A DNA stretch of 64,000 bases, taken from Variovorax paradoxus (lineage in GTDB: Bacteria > Pseudomonadota > Gammaproteobacteria > Burkholderiales > Burkholderiaceae_C). The position numbers and the translations under genes are program-made. The notes under the pieces were generated by a model. The model did not search any database. It was not told where the DNA came from and saw only the letters and a list, made by a program, of their open reading frames with translations. Where the stretch lies: positions 620,001-684,000 of the forward strand of contig CP063166.1 of NCBI GenBank assembly GCA_016806145.1. The letters run 5' to 3'. Each line of letters begins with the position of its first letter. Within the stretch, counting starts at the first letter, position 1. Below, piece by piece: positions 1 through 8,611 of this stretch.

Positions 1-1
1 G

Positions 2-511
2 GCCAAGTGGCCCAACGTTCCGCACTGCTACGGCTGGCTCGGCCTCGACGCGCGCGGCAACTGGTACATGCGCGACGACCGCACCCAGGCCCAGGGGCCG
101 TTTCCGGCCGCCAAGGGCTCGATGCTGCGGCACGACAAGCTGATCGACTTCATCCACCGCAACTACGAGCACGACGACGACGGCCAGTGGTTCTTCCAGA
201 ACGGGCCGCAGCGCGTCTACGTGGAACTGGAGGCGGCGCCGCTGGTCTGGCGCATCGCCGAGACCGGCTTCGCGGTGACGGCGCACACGGGGCAGGCCGC
301 CGAGGTCAGGGGCTGCCTGCTCGACGAGCACGGGCACCTCTATCTGTCGGCGGACCTCGGGCTGGGACTGGTCCACACGCAGGACGTGGGCCTGGCGGCC
401 GATGCGATCGAGCAGGGGTTGTGGACGCCCGAGACGGTGACGGCGGCGGAACTGCCGGCGCGCTTCGGGCATGTGCTGAGCCCGGCCGAACGCCATGCCA
501 CGCAGGCCTGA
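2..511 (+). CDS. Conserved hypothetical protein, 5' end outside window
   Basis: The reading frame is open from base 2, so the gene begins upstream of the window; at least 169 residues are visible. The first visible residues (AKWPNVPHCYGWLGLDARG) look like the conserved start of a small cytoplasmic family, so the internal ATG at 68 is probably not the real start. The rest is acidic and aromatic-rich, with no signal peptide, membrane segment or cysteine cluster. I do not recognise a function and assign no domain number. It ends just before a hairpin and a strong bidirectional terminator shared with the convergent cytochrome gene. Confidence 0.7.
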   Translation, partial: AKWPNVPHCYGWLGLDARGNWYMRDDRTQAQGPFPAAKGSMLRHDKLIDFIHRNYEHDDDGQWFFQNGPQRVYVELEAAPLVWRIAETGFAVTAHTGQAAEVRGCLLDEHGHLYLSADLGLGLVHTQDVGLAADAIEQGLWTPETVTAAELPARFGHVLSPAERHATQA

Positions 512-512
512 G

Positions 513-533
513 TTGCTATCTAAAACGTAGCAA
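513..533. repeat. Small intergenic hairpin (TTGCTA/TAGCAA)
   Basis: Six-base arms TTGCTA and TAGCAA flank a 9-base loop, placed immediately after the stop codon of the upstream gene. Similar GCTAT-type hairpins occur at 33867-33885 and 48674-48690, also between genes, which suggests a dispersed family rather than a chance dyad. Confidence 0.5.
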
Positions 534-542
534 GCGAACACA

Positions 543-569
543 AAAAAGCCGGCGCGAAGCCGGCTTTTT
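543..569. terminator. Bidirectional rho-independent terminator
   Basis: A run of A precedes GCCGGC, the loop GCGAA, GCCGGC and a run of five T. It sits between convergent genes ending at 511 (plus) and 611 (minus). The flanking A and T runs let it stop transcription from both sides. Confidence 0.85.
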
Positions 570-610
570 GCTGGGCGGACGCGGCGCGCGGGCCGCGATC
601 CCCTCCTGAA

Positions 611-1252
611 TTACTTGCTGGCGCTGGCCGCCGGAGCGGCAGGCGCCGCGCCAGAAGCCGCGGGTGCCGCGGCCGCCGAAGCGCCATCGGCCGGGGCTGC
701 CGCCGCCGGACGGTCGGGCACCGGGAACTTGGCGCCGCCGGCATTGGCCATGTAGACCACGGCACGGCCGATCTCCAGGTCCTCGAAGTCGCCGCCGCCC
801 TGGGCCGGCATCGCGCCCTTGCCCTTGAGCGCATGCTCGAGCAGCGTGGCGTAGCCCTGGCCGATGCGCGGGCCCCAGGCGGCCGCGTCGTTCAGGTGCG
901 GTGCGCCGGGAATGCCGGGCGCGCCGTGGCAGGCGACGCACTGGGCCTTGAACACCGCTTCGCCGGCCGCCAGCGGGCGGTTGGCATCGCGGATCTCAAT
1001 CGCGCCGATCTTCTTCAGGCGCTCGCCGACCTCGCGGTCGCGCGCTTCCTTGGTGACGCCGTAGAGCGCCATGTTGTCGCCCTCGGCGGTACCGGCCGGC
1101 TTGTTGCCGGACACCACATAGGCCACGAGGCCCACGATGATGAAGATGGGTGCGAGGAAGGAGAAAAAGACCGCCAGCAGCAGTTGCTTGGGATTCTTGA
1201 TCGGACCGGTGTGGGCTTCTTCGGTGGCCTGGTAATGCGGGTCTGCGCTCAT
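611..1252 (-). CDS. Membrane-anchored c-type cytochrome (cytochrome c5-like)
   Basis: This 213-residue electron carrier should face the periplasm. A single membrane segment (about residues 24-47) follows a short cytoplasmic tail. The haem-binding motif CVACH is at residues 105-109, and the likely axial methionine lies in KGAMPAQ near 148. The C-terminal 40 residues are a low-complexity Ala/Pro tail. Cytochromes of this layout pass electrons to terminal oxidases in Betaproteobacteria, but the window shows no oxidase gene, so the partner is unknown. Upstream on the minus strand a TATAAT sequence (1306-1311) may be the -10 box, though no good -35 was found. Confidence 0.88.
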   Translation of the reverse strand: MSADPHYQATEEAHTGPIKNPKQLLLAVFFSFLAPIFIIVGLVAYVVSGNKPAGTAEGDNMALYGVTKEARDREVGERLKKIGAIEIRDANRPLAAGEAVFKAQCVACHGAPGIPGAPHLNDAAAWGPRIGQGYATLLEHALKGKGAMPAQGGGDFEDLEIGRAVVYMANAGGAKFPVPDRPAAAAPADGASAAAAPAASGAAPAAPAASASK

Positions 1253-1315
1253 GGCGTCCTCAAAATCGGGGGCTCGTCGGGGGGCGTTTTTCGAATCAAC
1301 CGACGATTATAGAGA

Positions 1316-1341
1316 GGCCCTTCGCCGCAAGGCGAAGGGCC
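1316..1341 (-). terminator. Perfect 11-bp hairpin downstream of the efflux operon
   Basis: GGCCCTTCGCC and its exact complement are separated by a GCAA tetraloop. It lies 50 bases past the stop of the outer-membrane efflux gene, so on the minus strand it could end the efflux transcript. The T tract after it is poor (TCTCTATAAT), so the terminator call is moderate. It also lies just upstream of the cytochrome gene's possible -10 box. Confidence 0.55.
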
Positions 1342-1391
1342 GGTCGCATGAGCGTGCGCGGATTTGCGCGCAAACAACCGTCGAGGCGGCT

Positions 1392-2948
1392 TCAGCCCTT
1401 GCGACGGATGACGACGGCGGGCGGCGTTTCGGCCGTGCCGGTGGTCGCGGCGGGCGCCGCGGGCGCCGCGCCGGTGGCCGCCGCGCCCGGCTTGGCGCCC
1501 GTCGCCTGCCCGGTGGTCGTGGCACCGGCGGCGTCGCGCGAGGCCCAGCCGCCGCCCAGCGTCTTGTACAGCGTGACCTGGTTCTGCAGCAGTTGCAGCT
1601 GCGTGGTCACGGCCGACTGCTGCGCCGTGAACAGCGAGCGCTGCGCGTCGAGCAGGTCGAGCGCGCTGGCCACGCCGTTGCGGTAGCGCAGGTCCGAGAG
1701 CTTGAAGCGCACCGCCTCGGCATCGGCCTGCGCCCGCTGCGCGCGCGCCTGCTCGCCGAAGGTGGCGCGGCCCGCGAGCGCATCGGCCACTTCGCGGAAC
1801 GCGGTCTGGATCGACTTCTCGTACTGAGCCACCGCGATCTCGCGCCCGGCCTTGGCCGAGTCGAGGCCCGCGATGTTGCGGCCCGCGTCGAACAGCGGCA
1901 GCGTGACCGAGGGCGCGAAGCTCCAGGCCTTGGTGCCGCGGTCGAACAGGTTCGAGAACTCGCTGCTCGCGGTGCCGATCGAGGTGGTCAGCGAGACGCG
2001 CGGGAAGAAGTTCGCGCGCGCCGCGCCGATGTTGGCGTTGGCGCCGATCAGCTGCTGCTCGGCCGCGCGGATGTCGGGCCGCTCGGCCAGCAGGTCGGAG
2101 GGCAGGCCCGCGGGCACGTCGGGGATCGGGCGGATGCCGCCCAGGCCCTTGGCGCCCTCGAAGGCGCTCGCCGGCACCGGCGCGCCCAGCAGCAGCGCGA
2201 GCGCGTTCTCGTCCTGCTGGCGCGTGCGCAGCTGCTGCGCATAGGCGGCGCGCGCGGTCTCGGCCAGCGAGTTGGCGGCCTGGAAATCGAGCTCCGACGA
2301 CACGCCGTTGTCGAAGCGCAGCTTGGTCAGCCGCACCGATTCCTCGCGCGTGCTGAGGGTCTGGCGCGTGATCTCGAGCAGCTCGTCGTCGGCCAGCACC
2401 GTGAGCCAGCCGTTGGCGACCGCGGCGATCAGGCTGATCTGCGCGGCCTTGCGCGTTTCGTCGGTGGCGAGGTATTGCGCCAGCGCCTGGTCCTTCAGCG
2501 CGCGGATGCGGCCGAAGAAGTCGATCTCCCAGGCGGTGATGCCGAGGTTGACCGAGTACTGCGAACTCACGCTGCCCTGGCTGCTGTCGATCGCCTGGTA
2601 GACGTTGGGGCTCGAGCGCGAGCCGTTGCCCGACAGGCCCAGCGCCGGGAACAGGTCGGCGCGCTGGATCTGGAACTGCGCGCGCGCCTGCTCGATGTTG
2701 AGCACCGAGACGCGCAGGTCGCGGTTGTTCGCCAGCGCGGTCTGGATCAGGCCCGCGAGGCGCGGGTCGGTGAAGAAGTCCTGCCAGGGCATGGAGGACG
2801 CCGCCGGCCCGGCCGGCTGCGTTGGGTCGCCCGGGTAGGTGGTGGGCACCGGCGCCGCCGGACGCTCGTAGGTCGGGATCAGCGAGCAGCCGGCCAGCAG
2901 CAGCGAGGCCGCCAGCGCGGTGGGAATCAGTTTGTTATTGAGGTTCAT
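1392..2948 (-). CDS. RND efflux outer-membrane lipoprotein (NodT/OprM family)
   Basis: This is the outer-membrane channel of the tripartite pump, 518 residues. An ATG further upstream (2981) is possible, but I chose 2948: it is preceded on the minus strand by GGAGG seven bases away and gives a normal lipoprotein signal MNLNNKLIPTALAASLLLAGC with lipobox LAGC. The body carries the duplicated outer-membrane efflux protein repeats typical of the family. The C-terminus is an Ala/Thr/Pro-rich tail of about 50 residues. The start overlaps the end of the inner-membrane pump gene by 14 bases, so translation is probably coupled. Confidence 0.92.
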   Translation of the reverse strand: MNLNNKLIPTALAASLLLAGCSLIPTYERPAAPVPTTYPGDPTQPAGPAASSMPWQDFFTDPRLAGLIQTALANNRDLRVSVLNIEQARAQFQIQRADLFPALGLSGNGSRSSPNVYQAIDSSQGSVSSQYSVNLGITAWEIDFFGRIRALKDQALAQYLATDETRKAAQISLIAAVANGWLTVLADDELLEITRQTLSTREESVRLTKLRFDNGVSSELDFQAANSLAETARAAYAQQLRTRQQDENALALLLGAPVPASAFEGAKGLGGIRPIPDVPAGLPSDLLAERPDIRAAEQQLIGANANIGAARANFFPRVSLTTSIGTASSEFSNLFDRGTKAWSFAPSVTLPLFDAGRNIAGLDSAKAGREIAVAQYEKSIQTAFREVADALAGRATFGEQARAQRAQADAEAVRFKLSDLRYRNGVASALDLLDAQRSLFTAQQSAVTTQLQLLQNQVTLYKTLGGGWASRDAAGATTTGQATGAKPGAAATGAAPAAPAATTGTAETPPAVVIRRKG

Positions 2949-5900
2949 GTTTTTCCTCCGAGATGCCGGCGGCTTGCGCATGCCGCTTGTCGGCCTCGCG
3001 CTGGCGCGCGCTGCCCTTGAACAGCGTGCGCACCACCACGAAGAAGACCGGCACGAAGATCACCGCGAGCAGGGTGCCCGTCACCATGCCGCCGAGCACG
3101 CCGGTGCCGATCGCGCGCTGGCTCGCCGAGCCGGCGCCCGAGGCCGTGAACAGCGGCACCACGCCGAGGCCGAAGGCCAGCGAGGTCATGATGATCGGCC
3201 GGAACCGCAGGTGCGCGGCCTCCAGCGCCGACTCGATCACGCCGCGGCCCTGCGCCTGCAGGTCCTTGGCGAACTCGATGATCAGGATCGCGTTCTTCGC
3301 CGACAGGCCGATGATCGTGATCAGGCCCACCTGGAAGTACACGTCGTTCGAGTACGAACGCAGCAGCGTCGCGAGCAGCACGCCGATCACGCCCAGCGGC
3401 ACCACCAGGATCACCGACAGCGGGATCGACCAGCTCTCGTACAGCGCGGCCAGGCAGAGGAACACCGCCAGGATCGCGAAGCCGTAGAGGATCATGGCCT
3501 GCGAGCCGGCGAGCTTTTCCTCGCGCGACTGGCCGGTCCATTCGAAGCCGAAGCCTTGCGGCAGCTGCGAGGCGAGCTTCTCCATCTCGGCCATCGCGGC
3601 ACCGGTGCTGTAGCCGGCCGCCGCGTCGCCGCTGATGCGCATCGCGGGGTAGCCGTTGTAGCGCACGGTCTGCGTCGCGCCGGTCACCCACTTGGTGGTC
3701 GCGAACGCGCCCAGCGGAACCGGCTGGCCCTGCGCGTTGGTCGCGTTGAGCTTGAGCATGTCGTCGGGCTGCATCCGCGCCGGGGCGTCGGCCTGCACCA
3801 CCACGCGCTGCAGGCGGCCGCGGTTCGGGAAGTCGTTGATGTAGCTCGAACCCAGCGCGGTCGACAGCGCGCCATTGATCGCGTCGAAGCTCACGCCCAG
3901 GGCGTTGGCCTTGTCGCGGTCGATGTCGATCTGCAACTGCGGTGCGTCTTCCAGGCCGTCGGGACGGACCTGCGACAGGATCTTGCTTTGCGCGGCCATG
4001 CCCAGCAGCTGGTTGCGCGCGTTGACGAGCGCGTCGTGGCCCGCGCCCGCGCGGTCCTGCAGCCGGAAGCTGAAGCCGCTGGCGTTGCCCAGTTCGGGAA
4101 TCGGCGGCGGGCTCAGCGGATAGATGAAGGCGTCGCGGATGCCCGAGAGCGCGCCGAAGGCCCGGCCGGCGAGCGCGCTGGCCGAGTTGCCCGGGTCCTT
4201 GCGCTCCTCCCAGTCCTTGAGCGTCACGAAGGCGAGGCCCGCGTTCTGGCCCTGGCCCGAGAAGCTGAAGCCCATCACGCTCACGATGCTCTGCACTTCG
4301 GGCTGCTTCATGATGAAGCCTTCGACCTGCTGCATCACCGACAGCGCGCGCTCCTGCGTCGCGCCCGGCGGCAGCTGCACGTTCACGATGATGTTGCCCT
4401 GGTCTTCCTGCGGCAGAAACGAGCTCGGCAGATGGGTATAGAAGTACACCACCGCGCCGATGATCGCCGCGTAGATGATCAGGTAGCGCGCGGCGCGGCG
4501 CAGGATGCGCGCGACGATGCTTTCATAGCCCTTGGCGGTGCGCGAGAAGCCGCGGTTGAACCAGCCGAAGAAGCCGCGCTTCTCGTGGTGGTGGCCGGCT
4601 TCCACCGGCTTGAGCAGCGTGGCGCACAGCGCCGGCGTGAGCGACAGGGCCATGAAGGCCGAGAAGCCGATCGAGGCCACCATCACCGCCGAGAACTGGC
4701 GGTAGATGTTGCCGGTCGAACCCGCGAAGAAGGCCAGCGGCACGAACACCGAGATCAGCACCACGGTCACGCCGATGATGGCGCCCGAGATCTGCTGCAT
4801 CGCCTTGCGGGTGGCGTCCAGCGGCGACAGCCCTTCCTCGCTCATGATGCGTTCGACGTTCTCCACCACCACGATCGCATCGTCCACCACGATGCCGATC
4901 ACCAGCACCATGCCGAACATGGTCAGCACGTTGATCGAGAAGCCCAAAGCGAGCAGGGTGGCGAAGGTACCGAGCAGCGCGATCGGCACCACGATGGTCG
5001 GGATGATCGTGTAGCGCCAGTTCTGCAGGAACAGGAACATCACGAGGAACACCAGCGCGACGGCTTCGAACAGCGTCTTCACCACTTCGGTGATCGAGAT
5101 CTGCACGAAGCGCGAGCTGTCGTAGGGGATGTCCCATTTCACGCCCTTGGGGAAGTAGCGCTGGAGTTCGGCCATCTTCGCGCGCACGGCCTTGGCCGAG
5201 CGCAGCGCGTTGCCGGTCGGCGTGGGCTGCACGCCGACGCCCACCGCGGGCACGCCGTTCAGGCGCGCCGAGGTGGCATAGCTCTGGCCGCCGAGCTCGA
5301 CGCGCGCCACGTCCTTCAGGCGCACGGTCGAGCCGTCGGTGTTGGCGCGCAGCACGATCTCGCGGAACTGCTCGACGCTGGTGAGCTGGCCGTTGACCGT
5401 CACCGTGGCGGCGATGGCCTGGCCCGGCACGTTCGGCAGGTCGCCGAGCGTGCCCGAGGCCACCTGGGCGTTCTGGGCGCGGATCGCGTTGTTGACGTCG
5501 GCCGGCGACAGGTTGAAGCCCTGCAGCTTGGCCGGGTCGATCCAGATGCGCATCGCGTTCTCGGAGCCGAACAGCTGCACCTTGCCCACGCCCTCGATGC
5601 GCTGCAGCTCGGGCACGATGTTGCGCGCGACGTAGTCGCCGAGCGCCACCGGGTCGACGTCGGGGTTGTCCGACGAGAGCAACGCGAACAGCAGGAAGTT
5701 GTCGCGCGACTTGTCGACCTGCACGCCCTGCTGCGTCACCGCCGAGGGCAGCCGCGGCGTGGCGCGCGAGAGCCGGTTCTGCACGTCGACCTGCGCGAGG
5801 TCTTCATTGGTGCCGGGCTCGAAGCTGATGGTGATCGCGCCGGTACCGTCGGCCTGCGCCACCGATTCCATGTAGATCAGGCCGGGCGAGCCATTCATTT

Positions 5901-6102
5901 CGCGCTCGATCACGGACAGCACGCTGTCCTCGAGCGTCTGGGCCGAGGCGCCCGGATAGGCCACGTTGATCACGATGGCGGGCGGCGCCACCGGCGGGTA
6001 CTGGGCGATCGGCAACTGCGTGATGGACACGCCGCCGAGAACGATGACGAACAGTGCGATCACCCACGCGAAGATGGGTCGATCGATGAAGAATTTGGCC
6101 AT
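2935..6102 (-). CDS. acrB: RND multidrug efflux pump, inner-membrane permease (AcrB/MexB family)
   Basis: The protein has 1055 residues, the family's usual length, and begins MAKFFIDRPIFAWVIAL as in AcrB. It exchanges protons for drugs and works as a trimer in the inner membrane. The proton-relay aspartates in GIVVDDAIVVVE fall at residues 407-408, the same numbers as in E. coli AcrB. It is the middle gene of the adaptor-pump-channel operon: 18 bases separate it from the adaptor gene upstream and it overlaps the channel gene downstream. The hydrophobe/amphiphile exporter subfamily is clear; the substrates are not. Confidence 0.95.
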   Translation of the reverse strand: MAKFFIDRPIFAWVIALFVIVLGGVSITQLPIAQYPPVAPPAIVINVAYPGASAQTLEDSVLSVIEREMNGSPGLIYMESVAQADGTGAITISFEPGTNEDLAQVDVQNRLSRATPRLPSAVTQQGVQVDKSRDNFLLFALLSSDNPDVDPVALGDYVARNIVPELQRIEGVGKVQLFGSENAMRIWIDPAKLQGFNLSPADVNNAIRAQNAQVASGTLGDLPNVPGQAIAATVTVNGQLTSVEQFREIVLRANTDGSTVRLKDVARVELGGQSYATSARLNGVPAVGVGVQPTPTGNALRSAKAVRAKMAELQRYFPKGVKWDIPYDSSRFVQISITEVVKTLFEAVALVFLVMFLFLQNWRYTIIPTIVVPIALLGTFATLLALGFSINVLTMFGMVLVIGIVVDDAIVVVENVERIMSEEGLSPLDATRKAMQQISGAIIGVTVVLISVFVPLAFFAGSTGNIYRQFSAVMVASIGFSAFMALSLTPALCATLLKPVEAGHHHEKRGFFGWFNRGFSRTAKGYESIVARILRRAARYLIIYAAIIGAVVYFYTHLPSSFLPQEDQGNIIVNVQLPPGATQERALSVMQQVEGFIMKQPEVQSIVSVMGFSFSGQGQNAGLAFVTLKDWEERKDPGNSASALAGRAFGALSGIRDAFIYPLSPPPIPELGNASGFSFRLQDRAGAGHDALVNARNQLLGMAAQSKILSQVRPDGLEDAPQLQIDIDRDKANALGVSFDAINGALSTALGSSYINDFPNRGRLQRVVVQADAPARMQPDDMLKLNATNAQGQPVPLGAFATTKWVTGATQTVRYNGYPAMRISGDAAAGYSTGAAMAEMEKLASQLPQGFGFEWTGQSREEKLAGSQAMILYGFAILAVFLCLAALYESWSIPLSVILVVPLGVIGVLLATLLRSYSNDVYFQVGLITIIGLSAKNAILIIEFAKDLQAQGRGVIESALEAAHLRFRPIIMTSLAFGLGVVPLFTASGAGSASQRAIGTGVLGGMVTGTLLAVIFVPVFFVVVRTLFKGSARQREADKRHAQAAGISEEKHEPQ

Positions 6103-6120
6103 TGCGGGCGCGCTCCTTGA

Positions 6121-7416
6121 TTACTTCTTCTCGGCCGGAGCCGAGGCTGCCTTCTGGGGGGCGGGTGCCGCGCCAGAGGCTGCCGGCGCGGCGGTGGGCG
6201 CCGCACCGTTGGGATTCGGTTTCGTCCACGGGACGGCCTTCACGGGCGTGCCCGGCGGCATCATCTGCAGGCGCTGGAAGCCGTCGACCATCACCTGTTC
6301 GCCGGCCTTCAGGCCTTCGAGCACCACCCACTGGTTGTCCTTGGCGGCGCTGATCTTCACCGTGCGCTGGCTCAGCTTGCCGTCCGCGCCCACCACCGTC
6401 AGGTGGTCACCCTGCTGGGTGCGCGTGACCGCCTGCTGCGGCACCGTGATCGCGTTGCTGACCTGCGCCTGCTCGAGCTTCACGCGCACGTAGAGGCCGG
6501 GCAGCAGCTCGCCCTTGGGGTTGGGAATCTCGGCGCGCAGCGTGACCTGGCCGGTGGTGGCGTCGACCGTGAGGTCGGAGAACAGCAGCTTGCCGTCCTG
6601 GCCGTAGTCGGTGCCGTCCTCGAGCACCAGACGGATGCTCGCGGCGTCTTCGCCGCCGGCGCGCTTGTACTGGCCCGCGGCGACCGCGCGACGCAGCTTG
6701 AGCACGTCGGAAGCCGACTGCGTGAAGTTCACGTACAGCGGATTGATCTGCTGCACCACGGCGAGCTCGGTGGCATCGCCCTGGCCGACCAGCGCGCCCT
6801 CGGTGACCAGCGCGCGGCCGATGCGGCCCGAGATCGGCGAGGTCACGTCGGCATAGCCCTGGTTGATCTTCGCGGTCTGCAGCGCGGCGCGGCTGGCGGC
6901 CACGTCGGCCTCGGCGGTCTTCTGCGAAGCCACCGCGTTGACGTATTCCTGCTTGCTCACCGCATTGGCCTCGACCAGCGGCTTGTAGCGGTCGGCCAGG
7001 GCCTTGGCCTGCGCGGCATTGGCTTCGGAGCGGGCCAGCGCGGCCTGCGCGTTCTGCGTGGCGGCCACCAGCGGTGCCGGGTCGATGCGGAACAGCAGCT
7101 GGCCGGCCTTCACGTCGCTGCCTTCGCGGAACTCGCGCTTGAGCAGGATGCCGGCGGCACGCGCACGCACCTGGGCCACGCGCGAGGCCTCGAGGCGGCC
7201 CGGCAGTTCGGTCACCAGGCCGACGTCGCCCGGGGTCGCGACGATCACGCCCACTTCGGGAGCGGGACGGGCGCCGCCGCCACCGCCGCCACCCGCGCCG
7301 GCACCGGCGGGGGCATCGTTCTTCGAACAACCAGCGATGACCAGCAACACGACGGCAGCCACGGTCGCGAGGCGCGGCGAAAGAAACGATGGGCGCGAAA
7401 CATGCAGGAGAGGCAT
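6121..7416 (-). CDS. acrA: RND efflux periplasmic adaptor lipoprotein (AcrA/MexA family)
   Basis: This is the membrane-fusion subunit linking pump and outer-membrane channel, 431 residues. The frame is open to 7584, but the ATG at 7416 gives a clean lipoprotein signal (VLLVIAGC) and is preceded by AAAGGAA at good spacing; a longer form would bury the signal and run into the operator. After the signal comes a Gly/Ala-rich linker, then the biotinyl-lipoyl-like half motifs, an alpha-hairpin (about 100-180) and the beta-barrel region. The C-terminus is Ala/Pro-rich. It is the first gene of the efflux operon, divergent from the repressor gene. Confidence 0.93.
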   Translation of the reverse strand: MPLLHVSRPSFLSPRLATVAAVVLLVIAGCSKNDAPAGAGAGGGGGGGARPAPEVGVIVATPGDVGLVTELPGRLEASRVAQVRARAAGILLKREFREGSDVKAGQLLFRIDPAPLVAATQNAQAALARSEANAAQAKALADRYKPLVEANAVSKQEYVNAVASQKTAEADVAASRAALQTAKINQGYADVTSPISGRIGRALVTEGALVGQGDATELAVVQQINPLYVNFTQSASDVLKLRRAVAAGQYKRAGGEDAASIRLVLEDGTDYGQDGKLLFSDLTVDATTGQVTLRAEIPNPKGELLPGLYVRVKLEQAQVSNAITVPQQAVTRTQQGDHLTVVGADGKLSQRTVKISAAKDNQWVVLEGLKAGEQVMVDGFQRLQMMPPGTPVKAVPWTKPNPNGAAPTAAPAASGAAPAPQKAASAPAEKK

Positions 7417-7511
7417 GCGATTCCTTTGAAGCGAAGACGGGAGACGGCGATTTCTGCGGCCGTGCCGGAAAGCCAGCACGGCCAGGTGGGCCATCGGGAA
7501 GGGCGACAGTT

Positions 7512-7535
7512 TACATACATTCATGGATGTATAGT
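7512..7535. promoter_or_regulatory. Probable AcrR-type operator between acrA and the TetR gene
   Basis: The dyad ATACAT-N6-ATGTAT (7515-7520 and 7527-7532) lies in the 181-base divergent gap. The published E. coli AcrR site, from memory, has the same half-sites and the same 6-base spacing. A TATAGT -10-like box (7530-7535) for the repressor gene lies inside the dyad, so binding would block that promoter and probably the opposing one. Confidence 0.8.
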
Positions 7536-7597
7536 GACATCCACGCAATGGCCCCACGATATGCAAAGGGCGTTGCCTATACAAATCAGGAGACTTG

Positions 7598-8266
7598 GTG
7601 GCACGTCGTACGAAGGAAGAAGCACTGGCGACGCGGAATCGACTGCTCGATGCCGCGGAGCTGCTGTTTCAGGCGCAGGGGGTCTCCCAGACCACGCTGC
7701 AGCAGATCGCGCAGCAGGCCGGGGCGACGCGGGGCGCCATCTATTGGCACTTCAAGGACAAGGCCGATCTCTTCAACGCGATGATGGAGCGGGTCATCCT
7801 TCCGCTCGAGGCGCCGCCCAAGGCCGCGGCCCTGAGCCACGACGACCCGCTGGCCGAGATCGAGGAGGGCATGGTGCACGCGCTGACCCTCATGACCACC
7901 GACCCGCAGGTGCGCCGCGTGTTCGACGTGGCGACCCACAAGGTCGAATACACCCACGACATGGCCTCGGTGCAGCAGCGCCACCTCGACGCGCGCAACG
8001 CCTGCGTGGTCGATTTCGAGAAGGCCCTGCGGCTGGCCGCGCGGCGCGCCCGCATCAAGCTGCCGGTGCCCGGCAGCGTTGCGGCGCAGGGGCTGCATGC
8101 GCTGATCAGCGGACTGATCCAGAACTGGCTGCTCGATCCCGCGGCCTTCGACCTCGTGCCCACGGGCCGGCGCACCTTCCGCGTGTACCTCGCGGGCCTC
8201 GGTTTCACGCGGCAGACGGGGGCGAATGGCGCGGCCGTGCACGAAGCCGAAACAGCGGCCGCGTGA
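7598..8266 (+). CDS. acrR: TetR-family repressor of the efflux operon (AcrR/TtgR type)
   Basis: The protein is 222 residues long. The GTG at 7598 is chosen over the TTG at 7595 because AGGAG ends five bases before it and the resulting MARRTKEEALATR start is typical of AcrR-like proteins. The N-terminal helix-turn-helix spans about residues 25-50 (TLQQIAQQAGATRGAIYWHF). The rest is the TetR ligand-binding domain of the AcrR C-terminal type. It is divergent from the pump operon and expected to repress both transcripts until a drug-like ligand binds. Confidence 0.9.
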   Translation: MARRTKEEALATRNRLLDAAELLFQAQGVSQTTLQQIAQQAGATRGAIYWHFKDKADLFNAMMERVILPLEAPPKAAALSHDDPLAEIEEGMVHALTLMTTDPQVRRVFDVATHKVEYTHDMASVQQRHLDARNACVVDFEKALRLAARRARIKLPVPGSVAAQGLHALISGLIQNWLLDPAAFDLVPTGRRTFRVYLAGLGFTRQTGANGAAVHEAETAAA

Positions 8267-8308
8267 TAGGCGATAATGTGAGGCTGCGGTTTCACCGGAA
8301 ACCCATTT

Positions 8309-8383
8309 CTCGCTGTATTTCAACGGATAGAATTCGGCCCTCCGAAGGCTGAGATCCAGGTTCGATTCCTGGCGGCGGGACCA
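8309..8383 (+). tRNA. tRNA-Arg (anticodon CCG)
   Basis: The cloverleaf was folded by eye over 75 nt with CCA encoded. The acceptor stem CTCGCTG/CGGCGGG pairs fully with two G-U pairs. The anticodon stem is CGGCC/GGCTG with loop CTCCGAA, anticodon CCG. The T arm is CCAGG-TTCGATT-CCTGG. The D stem TTTC/GAAT is weak, with only three pairs and a T-T at 10-25, so it is an unusual but plausible tRNA. A GATAAT -10-like box is at 8272-8277, and a strong terminator follows. Confidence 0.85.
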
Positions 8384-8393
8384 GACACACGGC

Positions 8394-8431
8394 AAAAAGG
8401 CCGGAAGCTCCAAGGGGCTTCCGGCCTTTTT
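8394..8431 (+). terminator. Rho-independent terminator after tRNA-Arg
   Basis: An A run is followed by GGCCGGAAGC, an 8-base loop, GCTTCCGGCC and TTTTT. The 10-bp stem is perfect. It ends the tRNA transcript 10 bases after the CCA. Confidence 0.9.
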
Positions 8432-8611
8432 CATGGGGGTGCTCATTGGGGTGGGCGGCGGGTGGTCGGCCCCGATCTGCCCCGCGCCGCGGTCCGCGAA
8501 AACTGCCATCGCGCCGATGTTGCGGGCGCAATGTGGAGCAACTGTGAAGATCGCACCGCCCGCATGGCCTTGCTTGCGTTTGCCGGCCGCGCGGCATCAT
8601 CGGTGTCCATC

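Noticed and set aside
2920..6120. Long open frame opposite the RND pump gene, Arg/His/Ala-rich
   Set aside because: It mirrors acrB on the other strand, has no family motif and results from high-GC wobble bias.
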